This document shows, piece after piece, positions 1 to 12,705 of a stretch of DNA of 64,000 nt. Numbering within the stretch: position 1 is the first letter of the stretch; the number at the start of each line of letters is the position of its first letter. The notes below the pieces were generated by a model. That model did no database searches, was not told the origin of the DNA, and worked only from the letters and a program-made list of their open reading frames with translations. The stretch is from Stercorarius parasiticus (lineage: Eukaryota > Chordata > Aves > Charadriiformes > Stercorariidae): contig VWZL01002601.1 in assembly GCA_013396915.1 (NCBI GenBank), positions 205,903-269,902 on the forward strand, written 5' to 3'. The position numbers and the translations under genes were made by a program.

Positions 1-3000
1 CCAAAGCCAAATACAGCTAAATTACACTCTCATCTGCTTTACCAAACAGCCACTCTGGAACATGCAGTCTCCAGCAGGTCCTTATCCCGTGGCCGGGGCC
101 ACCTTGTGCGGCCATGCGCACGGCCACATACACAAAGCACAGAGGGGCCGTGCTGCAGGGGGGAGACTCTATTTGCAGTTTGTCACGCTCAGATCAACTT
201 TAGCCCTTGTACCAGCGCATGTAACACCCAAAATCACCTCGGGAAACACAGACAAGTGTTGCACAATGCAGGTGTTGAGCAAGCGCACCCGCACCTCCAC
301 CCTCAGCAGCCCCAGCTGCTGCAGTGGTGCCTCCTGCGTGCACCAGCACAGAAGTCCCCTTCTTTGCAACCCAGTCAAAGTGATCCCGGAGCATCTCCTG
401 TGTGACCAACCACTTCCCACCCCTCCTTACTGACTAAAAAGCATCAGATCATTTGAAATCAGGAAGAAAACACACCCACACCATCTTTTCAACCTTGTTA
501 GCATTTGCCAAGCATCATTTCAACCCTAACATTATAGATGTTTAATGGGTCCATACTGAAAGTCTTTGAACCTTGCAATCAATGCAGCTGAGCCACTGCA
601 CAAGATTTACCATTGATCCGTGTTTCACTTCATTAAATGTTAGTTTTACAAGGTTCAAAATGGGTCTGCTTAAAATTGTTTAACAACCTGTGTTGCATCA
701 TCAGTTCTAAATGACCACGCAAGACTGCCTGCCGGCAAACCCCCTAGTTATTATTTCTTGCCCTACAACAGCATCAATTTGGGAAACTCACTTTTAAAAG
801 TTTGTAACATGTTCAGCACTATTCACTTTAAGATGAAGTATACTGACAATACCACTTCACGATAATCTTTTGGGATTCAGACAAAGCAACATCACATCCC
901 TCTGCCCCAATGCACACTCACCAGTAGGTACTGCAAAAGTGATGCTGCAAATACAGATTAATTACACACCCCTGAGAAGCTGCTGTTGCACCAACTGCAT
1001 TGCAGGTGTCTCCCCCATATTAAGGAAGGAGAAGTCAGTACAAAAATGGGAACAGGTTGGGTATGTCCTCAGCTCATGCTATCACAGGGACAGAACGGTC
1101 CCTCCAAAGGCAGAAAACCGTTGGGAGGATTTATGTGTGTGTATGTGTGTTTCAATTCACCATGGGCGATGCAAGCTTCAAGGCCATGGCACAGAGAGAG
1201 ACAGCACGAACCATAAAACTTAAATGGTGGGCCCTTCTCCTTTGAACACTGTTGCTGCCTGAGCTCTGCCGCTGCCGAGCTGCCCACCCTCTGGGCCCCA
1301 AGAGGGGACTCTCTTTAAAATTCTTCAAACTTTAAACACAGATGTTTTTAGAACATGCCACCTCCTCTGAAGCGGGCAGGCACAAGCGCTGTGGCACGTG
1401 CCATTAGTCCCTTAAAGACCATCTGATCCTGAAGTGGACTGAGCCATACAGATTTCCAGCAGTATTATAGGTGCATACTCAGCAAATTCATAATCAATTC
1501 TGCTTTTCGGCAGAATTTTGTGTGAAACACAAGATCTTAATCTATTCCTACTATACCAGGATGGGTGAAAGCATCTATCAAGCCCTTCGTCCACAGGCAA
1601 GACACTGCATGGGATAAACTATGAGGGCTGATAGCAAACCATCACTCTCCTCCCGTCACTAACAAACACCATTATTTATCTTCTGGACAAGTTTAATATT
1701 GTAGTGCAAATGGTTTTATGTACTAGTATTTCCTCATTTCTATGGCGTTGGGTCACCAACCTCTATATTTTCACTTCCACAGCCAACAGCTAGTAATGGA
1801 GAAAAATATTGTACATTCATTACAGAGGAGAAAAAAAAAACCTTCTACATCAACACTATTCCTTCATACTCTAGTTAAAGGTTGGACTTCCCTCTTTATT
1901 CTTGTCTCCTGTAATTTATTAAACCCTCTGCCACGATAAAATTAGCAGTGAGTCTTGGAGTAACTAAAAATCTATTTATGCAAACAATTGATACATTGCA
2001 CAAACCATCTGATAAGAGTCAGCATTCTTTAAAATTAATTCTTTTTTTTTAAAGCATATCAGTTACTGAGGAACTTGGCCACCTACCACTTGCAGATACA
2101 CCGGGGCAGTCAGTCCCAGGCAGGGGCCTCCTTGCTGCCCCTCTGCTGGGAGCAGCTTTTGCAAATGGAAATCTGCTTAAGCTGTTTGGAAATTGCTACT
2201 CACTTCTGCTTGTGCTGAGAGCCAAGGTGACAGTCCAGCAAACCAGAGCCACCACAATGCCAGGGTGTCTTGCTCCTCTCTGTGCAGCACTGTGGCCTTC
2301 AGAGGAAGCATTCCTGTTTAAGAATGGGGTGTCAGAGAATTAGAGCAGGTTTACAGCCCAGGAAGAACAGCTCTCCTGTTCACAAGGCAAGTAATTAGAC
2401 ACTGCAAAAACTACAGAAGAGTGTCTGTTTTACATTGGTACTTTGTATTACAGAGCTGTGACCTGCCCAATACAAAAATTCTGAGGTGTACACTTCAATA
2501 GTTAGTCATTCTACAGCCCACCCTCCCCCGGTCAACAAATGGGCGTTGCTAAATTTTGAGAGAAACCTCTCTCTGTTGCTACAAGCTCCCTGGCCAGGAG
2601 GGCAACACACGTATAGACGTTCAGATTTGGAGGGCTGCAATGCACACAGTGATCAAAACCACCCCTGCAATTACATCACAAGGAGTTTCACAGCACCCAC
2701 AAAAGTGGGATTAGCAAAAGTGTTCAGAAAACTGTCCTCCTTTGTGCATTATTTCTCTCTGTCTCCCAGTTTTGCTTTGAGTGGAGAAGCCCCCCCGGAC
2801 GTCAGCGGCTGAGAAGCAGTCCCTCTGAATTACAGCTAAAGCATCACGCAACGCAACATTTTTATGGTCACCATCTGCAGGATAAATGGTTTTTCTCCAA
2901 CAGACTGAAAATCATACACAAAATAAACAGATATTCCTACAGGATAAAAGGAGTGGAGAGCTGCTCCAGTCACAGACCAGGATGATTTTGCAAGGCCCAG

Positions 3001-5997
3001 CAGCCTCTGCCAATTTGCTTGGCACAGCCACAAAACCAACTCTAACATCAAGGCAGGAAAGAAGAAGGACCGCAATCAGCTCTCATCTGCAAAGTTTTAT
3101 TCCTCTGAGCATCAACAAAGCACAGATGGACTTTTCCCTGAGTGAAGACCGTTCTGCACCTGGAAAACTCAAGTTGGGAAGACCAGAAGGTGAAGGGGAG
3201 AAATCCATTTGTACAGGCACTTTGCTTTGCAAACTGAGCCGTACCCCTCTAGTCAGCAGCAAATATGCACAGCAGTACTATGTGCAAACTAAATGTCTCC
3301 CTCCCTCAAATAGATGAAGGCATTTCTTCGTGTAAATAAATATTTTGCATTGACTTAAACAAACAAACAACAGGTGCCTGTTGGAATTTTTAAAATAGAG
3401 GAAAAGGGTGTTAATAATAATAGTGTTAATAAGGCTGTTTGGGATCTGCCTTTCTTTTCCGAAATTATTGTGAAGGCCCAGAAATGGACTGTAGGGACTT
3501 TCCCTGAGGACAGAGTTCAAAATGCAGTATTTTTCTGGGTGGTGCTACCAAGGAAAGGCCATCAGGTACTCACACATATCCCCCCTGTGGTACCATAGAA
3601 AACGACGCCAAGTCACATACTAAGATAAACACTAAGCTAGGGCCAAACAAACTAAGCATGCATTTTAGCCCCAGGCTCCACAAACCCAAAGAAAACCCCG
3701 TACAGACTTACCTGTCTCTGTCGGCAGTTTACAAAGCGCCACCACTGAGCATGTTCCCAGGATTATCCTTCAAGACATTAACAAATCCCATCTGACAGAT
3801 TCCCCTCTAACAAGAAGTTTTTAGCAAAGCATCCAGTGAACTGCAGACAAACATGAAATCAATTTAAGTTCTCGTGAGCGGAGGAACACCTTGTCCACGC
3901 TGGTGCCTTATTCATGTAAAACTATCCCTGTTATATCTCCACTTCCTCATTGAGTTGTTCTGAGCTGCATAAATTAGTTACACGCGAGCGAACAGGAATG
4001 GGAGATATCTGATAGATCCTGTAAATTCCCTGAAGCCCTTTGAAAATCTAAGCTTCAAAATGAGGAAAACATCTTTTAGAACTCCTTTAAGCTGATTTTT
4101 AACTGCAAAGTATAGATTGCTGCACTTCACACAGTAGATATTTTTTTTGTTGTTTAGTTAGAACATGGCTGTATTTTGTTGGTAATTCAACTAGAATTGT
4201 AGTTTGTCAAGTACCATAGCTGTCCTTTTCATAAATACCTAATTGTTCTACTAAGCTCTACTATAGTTATTTAATAGTAATAATAGGCACAAGAGCACCT
4301 GCAAAGTACAACGATTTTTGTTCACAACAATTAGATTTCTACTGTTAATGGATCAAATTTCCTAGGAGGTACAGAGGGGGAAAATCAACTTACAGCTGAG
4401 GTATATCGAATGGCGTTATTAGTTCAGGAGCTTACCCAGTGTATTTCTCTTTTATTGGAATAGCTTTGTCACTTCCTTTCAACACGCATTATCATTTTTA
4501 CCACAGTTACAGGTTTACAATCTCTGGTTCCCTTCCTGGGCCTTTGGCCATTCCCAGCAGCTGCTAATGATGGTGATTTACCGATAGTCACAAACGATGG
4601 ACATGCCGTTTCCACCAACTGTGGTAACCATTGCTTCAAGATAAAACCTGTTTAAGGTGTTTTCACCACAAGAAAGGACTTGCGAGGTTAAATTAAATTT
4701 TAAACCTTTTGAATTACTAGATTTGAAAATTTCCATGTAATTTACCAACTCCTCTGGAAATTGCAACAGACACACCAAAATAAGAATAGAAAATGCATCA
4801 TTTTGAGATAATTTTCCAGTCATTTTTACCCATGAAATCCCAGTTAACAAGACTATGTCCGTGAAGCAGCAACAGAAACATGAAGGGAATCGGGTCCGTC
4901 CTTTCAAGTGAATGTCTGTCCAGCTAAACCGGCACTACCTTTCCTAGTGGGTTTAAATACTGTAGGGATCACTCAGGTAACTGAAAACAGAATAAAAAAC
5001 TAGTTTTGCATGCAGCTATAGTTCAGCTAAGACTCCAACATTGCAGTCATATTTTTCCTGCCCTTTGGTCATCTTTATTTCTCTGTAAAGAATGAAAACT
5101 TACATGACACATCTGAACTGAGACCAAGCCAGAGCGTTACTTTGGATCGTTTATATAGCTCTCTTCCAATACGATCCCTTCATTTATATAATTTTAGCTC
5201 CTCTTGTTCAGGCCACCAGAATACAGAGCTGAATAATGTGTGAAATAGAAATTACAAATGTGGTTAATAGCCAGTTTAGTCAAAAACCTTTTAGGGAACA
5301 TATTTAATTATGCCTAGGAAAAAAACCAACAACAGTCTGTCTAGTATTTCCTCCCCATCCAAACGAATAGCATGGGATAATTAGACTAAATATATTTCCC
5401 TCTTGCAGTCGCTCTCCTTTATGGACTTTGCTGTTTATACGGCTTCTATGATGACAGAAAACTAAAATGCAGCAAAAATGACTTAGAACACATTTTTTTT
5501 ATAACGTGCATTCAAAAAGTTTTCCTCAATCTGTTATACCAATGGCTGCTGAGCATCCACAATTAACTATGGGCAGTAAGCAGAGGAACAAATTATTTAT
5601 GTAGGTGCCGTTCTGCCCAAGGAAATGGACGCAAAATGACTGGAAATCTCCAAATTCAAACCTATTTTTTCCCCTTCAGATTCTCAGAGCTCAGTTGGTG
5701 AGGGGATGGGGTTGTGCCCTTGCACGTGTAAGAGTTACAGAGGTCTCAAAACTGCCCAAATCTTAATGCCAGCCTGGAGAAGTACCCGTGAAGGGGGACA
5801 ATTTGAGGAGGGAGGAGCTGGTTCTGCCCATAGCACAGGCCGGGCACTGCGGGACTGGGCACCATGTTCCCCATGCCTGCCTTCAAGGGGATGGGGAGGT
5901 CCTTCATCCCACCCGAAAAACACAGAGCTTGTTGTGGGACTCCGTCTACTTTTAGGGAGCAAATTCAGGGGGAATTTTTAATATATATCATGAGTAC
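1..5997. other. Non-coding stretch, no supportable gene
   Basis: About 6 kb of mostly A+T-rich unique sequence. The open frames at 62-433 (either strand) and 5706-6416 match nothing I know and have no splice context, so I treat them as chance. A short TG-rich run lies at 1132-1151. At 3705-3711 the minus strand carries a strong 5' splice-site match (ACAG then GTAAGT), but the sequence before it has stops in all frames, so it could at most end a non-coding exon. No repeat family was recognised. Confidence 0.6.
1132..1151. repeat. Short TG-rich simple repeat
   Basis: An imperfect run of alternating T and G of about 20 bases, interrupted by one A. It is too short to be a typical microsatellite marker and has no visible link to a gene. 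Confidence 0.7.
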
Positions 5998-6250
5998 CTG
6001 CATTGGGTTTGAGTGCCCGGGTGTTGGCCGCGCTGTGAGGGGAGGCGGGGGCTGCTCCCGCCAGGCACAGCCAGTTCCAGACAGTTCCAGCTGGTTCCAG
6101 CCCAGGGCACAGCCCGACCCCTCAGCCTCCACAGAAGCACCTCAGGGGAAGGGGGTTTAACCACAGACAAAATGGCGCCCGGCAGCGAGGCGTGAGGAAA
6201 AAAAGGTGAGAAACAGCCCTGCGAGATGCAAGGGGAGAGGCGGAGCAGTG
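5998..6250 (+). mobile_element. Fragment of an avian endogenous retrovirus LTR (ERVL-like)
   Basis: This G+C-rich block starts at TGCATTGGGTTTG and runs through repeated AGTTCCAG-type stretches to GTGAGAAACAGCCCTGC near 6207. The order and wording of these pieces fit, from memory, the ERVL-type solo LTRs common in bird genomes. The middle is shortened compared with those LTRs, and no gag, pol or env frame adjoins it, so it reads as a degraded solo LTR. It is far richer in CpG than its flanks. The plus strand has an AAAATGGCGCCC motif at about 6169, which resembles a YY1 site. Family assignment is by recall only. The alternative is a small unrelated CpG-rich patch. Confidence 0.55.
6061..6104. 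repeat. Short tandem AGTTCCAG-type repeat inside the LTR fragment
   Basis: Three near-copies of a unit like AGTTCCAG (CAGTTCCAGA, CAGTTCCAGC, GGTTCCAGC) lie in a row. They sit within the LTR-like block and may be a local expansion of LTR sequence. Confidence 0.6.
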
Positions 6251-7149
6251 GGAGAGAGGACCCAGCCTTGTTCTCCGCCCCACTTCTGACACAGAAAGCC
6301 CAAGAGAGAAACCTGAGTGTGACCGGATCAGGCTGCCACGTTAGGGCACATCCTGCGGCGACAGGCAGTGAGACAGTTACCAGATGTCCTGACGTGCTCA
6401 GCTGGTCCCAAATCACAGACCCTGCACCCCGCAGCGCTGACCCTGGAAAGCGAGTCCTGGGGGTCCACTAATGGCTCCCTGGTACGAGGACATGGGCAGA
6501 ACATGCCCCTCGGTCCCTTCGTCAACAGCACAGAAGCAAAATGGATGAGGAGGTTTTCAGCTGGCACATTAGCATCGCTGGAGGATACGGAGCATCAATT
6601 ATTTCATCAAGATCAAAGATAAGCCCTTATCTGTGCTAGTCTCAGCCCCGCTCAGTGGCAGACCAGATCACTGTCTGAATGTTATCAAAAGCCATCTTCT
6701 CTCCATTGTTCCTTCCTCCTGCTAAGACAGGGATATTAGCAGGGAAAAAGTCAAGTATACGGTCACATGGACCTTTCATCTGAGAAAAGGAAGAGCTTCA
6801 AAGGGCCAAGCGAAGCTACTCGGATAAGTCTGAAGTAGTCACCTTTTTCTTTTTTTTTTTTTTTCTGTGGAGGCAACTGCTCTATCTTTTTTTTAATCTG
6901 AAAATGTCTCCAAAATTACTTTAGAGCAGCATGTTTATTACACACTGCTGGCACCTGCCTGCCTTTACATTAATCTCAATTTTCCATTAGCACTTGCAGA
7001 AACATTTTGCTCGACACACTAAAGCTATTGCTTAACATAAGCACATATGGATTATGGATGTTATATGCGAATGTTCCTGTAGTTTCCATTCTGTCACAGT
7101 ACCAACACAGCCTTTGTTGCCACAGTATGATAGGGCTTATAAAACAGGG
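6251..7149. other. Non-coding stretch with a poly-T run
   Basis: No gene is supported. The main landmark is a T run at 6844-6864 broken by one C, followed by another T run near 6886-6894. The short frames at 6226-6622 lie in sequence next to the LTR fragment and resemble nothing known. Confidence 0.6.
6844..6864. repeat. Poly-T homopolymer run
   Basis: Twenty-one bases of T with a single C. On the minus strand it is a poly-A run, but no retrotransposed sequence is recognisable beside it. Confidence 0.85.
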
Positions 7150-7420
7150 CTGCTGAGAGAGACGGTCCTTCCCCGTCCTAAGCACCAGTGAAACATCTGG
7201 AGTGCTGGGTCCAGTTCTGGGCTCCCCAGATGGATGTGGACATACTGGAATGAGTCCATGGAGGCAACCAGGATGGCCGGAGGATGGAGCACAAGGTGTG
7301 CGCCTCTCCCCAGGGGTGCCTGGTGAAAGGATGAGACGCAAATGGGAGCACAGGAAATTCTGGGCAGATACAAGGAAACCTTTTTCACCGTGAGGACAAT
7401 CCAACTGTGGATCACACACA
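7150..7420 (+). mobile_element. CR1 LINE relic, ORF2 3' part with internal deletion
   Basis: The block around 7195-7235 reads CTGGAGTGCTGGGTCCAG then TTCTGGGCTCCCCAG, which is the well-known CR1 ORF2 segment encoding LEYCVQFWAPQ. Shortly before it, GAGAGAGACGGTCCTTCCCC matches the CR1 segment encoding REVILPL. Near 7350-7400, ACAGGAAATTCTGGGC and TTTTTCACCGTGAGGAC match the part encoding RKFR...FFTVR. The roughly 250 bases that normally separate these parts in CR1 are mostly missing, and the frame is broken. It is therefore a dead, internally deleted copy in plus orientation. Ends are approximate, and the 3' tail cannot be followed past about 7420. Confidence 0.75.
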
Positions 7421-10400
7421 GATCAACACTGCAGTTGGCAAGGGGTGACCAACGCACAGGGAGAAGCCCTGCACATCTGGTATGGTCCATCCCACGAGTA
7501 CCGTCCGCACACAGCTCCCCGCTGGCACCCAGCCACTGGCACATGCCATGGCATTGGCAACAGCTTCCCCTGCAGATGATTGCAGGCCACTCCTATCCTG
7601 TTTACTTGTTATGAATTGTTTCAGCATGTTTTACAGAGCCTGATTAAATTGTGTTAACAGCTCGTCTGTTCACAAGCAGCTTGTCAATGTCCTCAGGTGC
7701 CTGACCCCTTTCCTCTGCTGTCACGTGCAGTCAGGCCCCAACGTGTAATCACCGGGCAGACCCGCTCTGGCAGACAGCTTAATTACAGCCACATGCTACT
7801 GGGGTCAATGCAGAATTTAGCGACTGAACTCCAGGTAACATACAGCATAATTTATGATTCTAGAAATATACTGGTGCCTTCCTGCCTTTCTCCCTCTTTG
7901 CCCAGTTATGCATGTGGCTGCAAAACACGGGCTGTGCATCAAGCCCAAACAGCCCTTCCCAAGCAGGCGAAGGATGATGGCAGCTCTGCTTTGCCACACC
8001 GAGCCCTCGGCTGAGGGACAAGCTGGCCAGGCCCTCCCCATGGGACGCAGCAAGGGTGCACCTGAACTATGGGGACTGCTGGCCCTTCTTGATGGTCTGT
8101 GGCACTCCCAGATACAGAGCAGATATTTTCCTGTACAGAAACAGACAGTAATGTCCTAATTATGTAGCTTTGCTCTTCTGTTGAAGACATCTCAGAGTAT
8201 ACCACCTTCAACGTCTGTTTCATTTTTTCCCTAATGTTATTAATGGGATTTATGGAGACAAGGTTTAATCGTTCCTCATTATTTTACCTTTTCTCCCCTT
8301 TTAAAGTTACTAGCAAAGTAATTAAAATGAACACTTCAATAAAAATTTCTAGCTATAATTCATCTCTGGTAGGCAAAATCTTTCGTTTTGTTTAACATGT
8401 ACACGTAGTTTATTTGCTGTGATTAAATGAAGACGCTTGGAGTCCTCTTAGCTACCAGTTACCTCATCTGGACTTGAGGTGCTCTACCTGTCTGTGGGAG
8501 CAGACGATCCCAAAGGAGTGTGTTTTACTTTGAAATCACTCATTCAGATGCCACTGACTGCCAAGATCCAAATAAGCAGTTTGGCTACAAATGTTTTTGC
8601 TTTTGATTTTACTTTGGGTTCTCCTTTTAACTGTCTGGTAGCAGATCAGTACCCTGATCATGAAAGCTGAGGAACTGTGCCAAGAGCCTTACCGTGAGAA
8701 AGATGCTGCCTTTTGGGCATTATAGCAGAGAACAGACTTTGCTCAAAAGAGTACCAGGCTCCATCTGCAACACCCTCTAAGTGCGCTATGCACCAGACTA
8801 TAAGCTGACCTAAATCCTGCTTGTTTCGGTAACCTTCAAATAAAGCCTGCTGTGCGCACATGCGTACCTGCATGCAGACCCACACAGCATGTGTGAGCAC
8901 CTGAGCAAAAGGCAGGCTGTACCATGCTACATATTGATCCTGACAACTAGGAAACTAATAATATATACTATTCTCTTACTACACTGCGCATAAGTTCAGT
9001 AGCAGCTCTTAATTCATGCCTCATTATGAAAGGCTCAATGCCTATGATATTTTTTTTACATATATATTTTTTAAAGTGTTTTCAGCATTGAAAGGCATCT
9101 ACCATATGCTCTCCTTCCACCCCGAGAGACCCGTTGGCCATGTAAGGCTGCCGGCAGTCCTGCCAGCAAGGAGCGGTGCCCTGGTGCAGAAGGGTGACAT
9201 TGTGCAGACCAACAGACTAACGCTTCTGCAGGGAGCTGATGGATGTGGGTGCCGGGAGGCAGCTAAGCAAGGGCAGAGGGCATCATGGTTCAGCACGACA
9301 GAAACTGAACCACAGAACCTGAGGTTTAGCGGTCCTCATGATATCTGTGATATCTTGTTCCCTTGGAGAGAAGATTTCTTCCCATGCTGTGGAAGACTTG
9401 TCTCTCTAGATGGCACCATTCAGAGCAGAAGGCCTCCAAGGAGCAGTTTTTGCAGTTACGCACATTCAAAGCTTGATGTAAAAGAGAGCAAAACCAGAGC
9501 AATCACTAGGACCTGTTACACAACAGTAAGAAGCAGCTTTCAGCCCCAGCCAATTCCTACTCCATCTTTTCATCCACTTCCTACGAACCTGGCCACGCAT
9601 ACTTGTAAGTTGATCATTGCTCCCCTTTTCTGTTGGGCCATGCGACCACCTGCCCTGAACATCAGTCCTGCTGCCCAAGTGTAGAAGGTGCTTAACCAAA
9701 TCCAACAACAACTCGCTTCTGGCATTCAGTAATGCAACTTCTTCCCTGCCATGTCGGTTTTTATTTATCCATGGCTACAAATGCTAATACTCAGCTAAAC
9801 CGCTCTGAGACACCACTTGCATGCTGCAGGAGAAAAGCATAGGAGGAAAATAAAACCTGCAGCTGACATTTGGTAGGCTACTGGCAACACAAAGCGAGAG
9901 TGCCCAAGTGACGCATCCAAGCCCCAAAATACCCTGTACAAAACTCCAGAATCTGTAGTGGGAAGCCAAAGGGATGCTGCAAAATGGCCATAACAACAAG
10001 CTTAAAAAATAAAAAAACCAAGAGGAAATGTAGAAGTCCCAACAGAAAGAAAAGAATGCATTGCTTTACCATCAATGCAAGGTGAGAACATACAAGAACG
10101 CTTGTAAAGAAGGCTTTAAATTGAGTTTCATAATCTGCTATGATTGAAGGAAAGGCCTTATTCGATACATCATTCATCTTGCACTTAATTATAAGCACAT
10201 GTTGGGGTTCCAGCCTGAAGCAAGGGGTTAATTATCCTATTATTTCACAGGATTAGGACTACATTTTTTTTTCCCCAGGAAGTGTAGTGTTATTGTGAAG
10301 CCCATCCAGACATGCTATTTCATAATTAATACTAAATAAAAAGTGAATTCTCTCCTTTGTCTAAATAGTTTGCTTTGGCTCAGCTAGGAGCAGCAATTAG

Positions 10401-12615
10401 CAAGACAGCCTCCCTGAACGTATTTGATCTGCTACAGAGCTTCCTGCTGTGTATCAGAAGAACAAGCCCGATTTCACACAATCCATGGGGCTTATGTTGG
10501 CTGAATGTGCTATAATTAAAATGATCTTTTTTTTTTTCTCCCGAGGGCTTTGTTTATATGCTTGTGGGTCTTTTGTGGGAAGGCACACAGATACCTAATT
10601 TAGCAGTTTGTTGATTTACACTTCTGCTTTTTACTGGTTCCCTTTGTAGCGTTCCCTGCTTGTAGTTTGGTGCAGAAATTGGGCCCTGCTATCATTCGTG
10701 TTACAAGTCTGTTTTACTAGCAGGAGTAGAGGAACAGTTCCCATGGAAACGTTTCCCTGTTTCCTAGTGTGCTTTTCCTGGGATTTTCAAGGTTGTGTAG
10801 GGTGGGCTCTGGGGTGCTCTGGGGCTTTCTAAATGGGCACATGCAGCAGTCTGTGAACACAGACTCCTTTCAGGAGGGGGAGGAAAATAGCGTATGTTTA
10901 GATTGTGTATTTCCTCTCTTACAAAGTCCTAACGCCTGTGAAAACAGAGCAGCTCGACAGCCCCATGCCACAGCCTGATGTTCAGGCCAGTTCCCACCAC
11001 TTTGACACCAAACTGGATCCTATTTTGAAAGGCCACCTCAAAACTCGAGTGTTTTTCTTTCACTCTCTGACCTTTATGCTTAAGCCATGAGTGATGCTAC
11101 GGTTTAACAGGGCTCAGCGCGCTCCCCTGAGCCAAGGTGTCCATGTATCACTAGGGACTTTCAAAGCTTCTTGAATAAAACATGTCATCAACCCCCTCCT
11201 GCTCTGCAACTGAGGTGTTTGGGCCCAGGGAACACTACTGTTCACAGGCCAGCCCTGTCCCCTGGCATTTATGACAAGGAATGATTAAAAAAAAATAAAA
11301 TAAAATCACATGTGAAAACATGAAGCCACCTCCTTTCTCACACAGCCTTTCTCTGAGGCCTCTGTGATTGCCAGAGGCACAGGTGAGTCGCATAGTGAAT
11401 AGATTGCACCAGGAGGCAATTCACACCTCACAAGATTCACCTGGCAGGACAGGTCCCCACCCCTTTCCCTTTGTCCTCTTTCTTTCCAGAGTTCCCTATG
11501 ATATTTTTTCCTTTACTTTTTAATCTGAAGACTTATAAATTATTTTAAACATTTACTTCAACATATTCACAGTAGTGGGGAAAAACACAGCAAAGAAACG
11601 TCAAGCTTCAGGCCCTGGCCACTGCATTGAACAGATAACTGTAACAAATTCTTATTCAAGTGGAGAGTAATTATCATGTTCTAACAAACATATTAAATAA
11701 TTCATTATTATTATTTTGGCACTTCTTTGTGAACCAGGTGTTTAGGAAGCTGTTTCAGATGGAAGCATGTAATGAAGTCCCTGGGGTCCTTTCCCACCAG
11801 CCATTAGCATGAGACGAACCACAAATGCTTGGACAGGGCTGGAGCTACCCAGAGCCTGGCTCCAGCATGGCCAGCAAAGACCTCATATCAATACCAGAAG
11901 ATGCTATAGTTTTATTTATTTTTCATCATTCCCCATGAATATTTCTCAGTTTTCTAACTACTCCCATGGAAATGTTTCAGCCTTCTCAGTTAAGAAAGAT
12001 TCAAGTAAGGTTTATGTCTCTGGTCCATGTTCTCTCTGAAGTTTTTAAAACATTGTAATATTTTTATTTATATTACATTATTTAAAACTTTATTTTCATT
12101 CACACTACCATTTTTGGGTTGTCTGACCCCCCACCAAAGTGCCCAGGAGCATCCCTTCCCCTCCTCTCTGATCTTTTTGTGAAGTGGCCCCAGTGTTTGG
12201 CTTTTCATAAAAACTGAAGTTTCTCTTACACATATGAAAAATCTCAGCCACACCATGCTATTTCTGGGATAAAACACCCATGAAGAGCCTGAACTCACCA
12301 AGGAAGAGGAGGGGAAAGATGTTCTTCTTTAAAAAGGAAAAATCCAGCCAGTCATTATTAGCAAGAAGATTATTTGCTCTTTCCTCCTTTTGCAGTTTCT
12401 CCTTCCCCCTCACTCCCAATCCTGCCTGTATCAGCCGTGAGTTGCCAGCTCTGGCACATGCCACCTCGCCATCACTTTTGGGCCTGACTGCGTGCTAGAA
12501 AGTACCGTAATCATGAGGCAGCCCAGCAAATGCCTGTTCGCTCATTGATTAAATCATGCAGAACCTCTATTTATTAAACCCAGGCAGAGCTGCTCTCCAG
12601 TCAGCCTGTTCTTAC
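7421..12615. other. Non-coding stretch, no supportable gene
   Basis: About 5 kb without a recognised gene. It includes the longest ATG-started frame of the window (9016-9684, plus strand, 222 codons), which has low-complexity, non-homologous content. The part at 10200-10560 is unusually rich in homeodomain-like TAAT/ATTA cores and octamer-like words and could be a conserved regulatory element, but this cannot be shown without alignment. 12055-12090 is a local A/T-rich inverted stretch. Confidence 0.55.
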
Positions 12616-12705
12616 CTTCAGGTTTTTGGATGACTGGTCGCAGAGCTAGTTGCTGGCTTAAGGACATTCACAGCTGGGATCCCGGTGTCCGTGGTTCACC
12701 CAAGC
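12616..12705 (-). other. Candidate non-coding or 5'UTR exon (splice signals only)
   Basis: On the minus strand a pyrimidine-rich acceptor (CACTTGTCTTTTCCAG) is followed by 90 bases and a strong donor (CTGAAG then GTAAGA). All three frames contain stops, so it is not an ordinary internal coding exon. An ATG right after a TGA opens 17 codons into the donor (MSLSQQLALRPVIQKPE). The Kozak context is weak, with T at -3. It may be an untranslated or alternative first-coding exon, or a chance pairing of splice sites. It lies downstream of the coiled-coil exon on the same strand. Confidence 0.3.

Noticed and set aside
200..420. Overlapping minus frames with alanine/glycine-rich content near the window start
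   Set aside because: Considered as a processed pseudogene, but the peptide matches nothing I know and the two frames contradict each other.
6976..7544. 147- and 135-codon minus-strand frames
   Set aside because: They run antisense through the CR1 relic, so they are by-products of transposon sequence.
12298..12325. Minus-strand acceptor and donor 28 bases apart (TTTTTCCTTTTTAAAG ... CTTGGTGAG)
   Set aside because: The supposed exon is itself almost pure pyrimidine, so it is more likely part of a pyrimidine tract.
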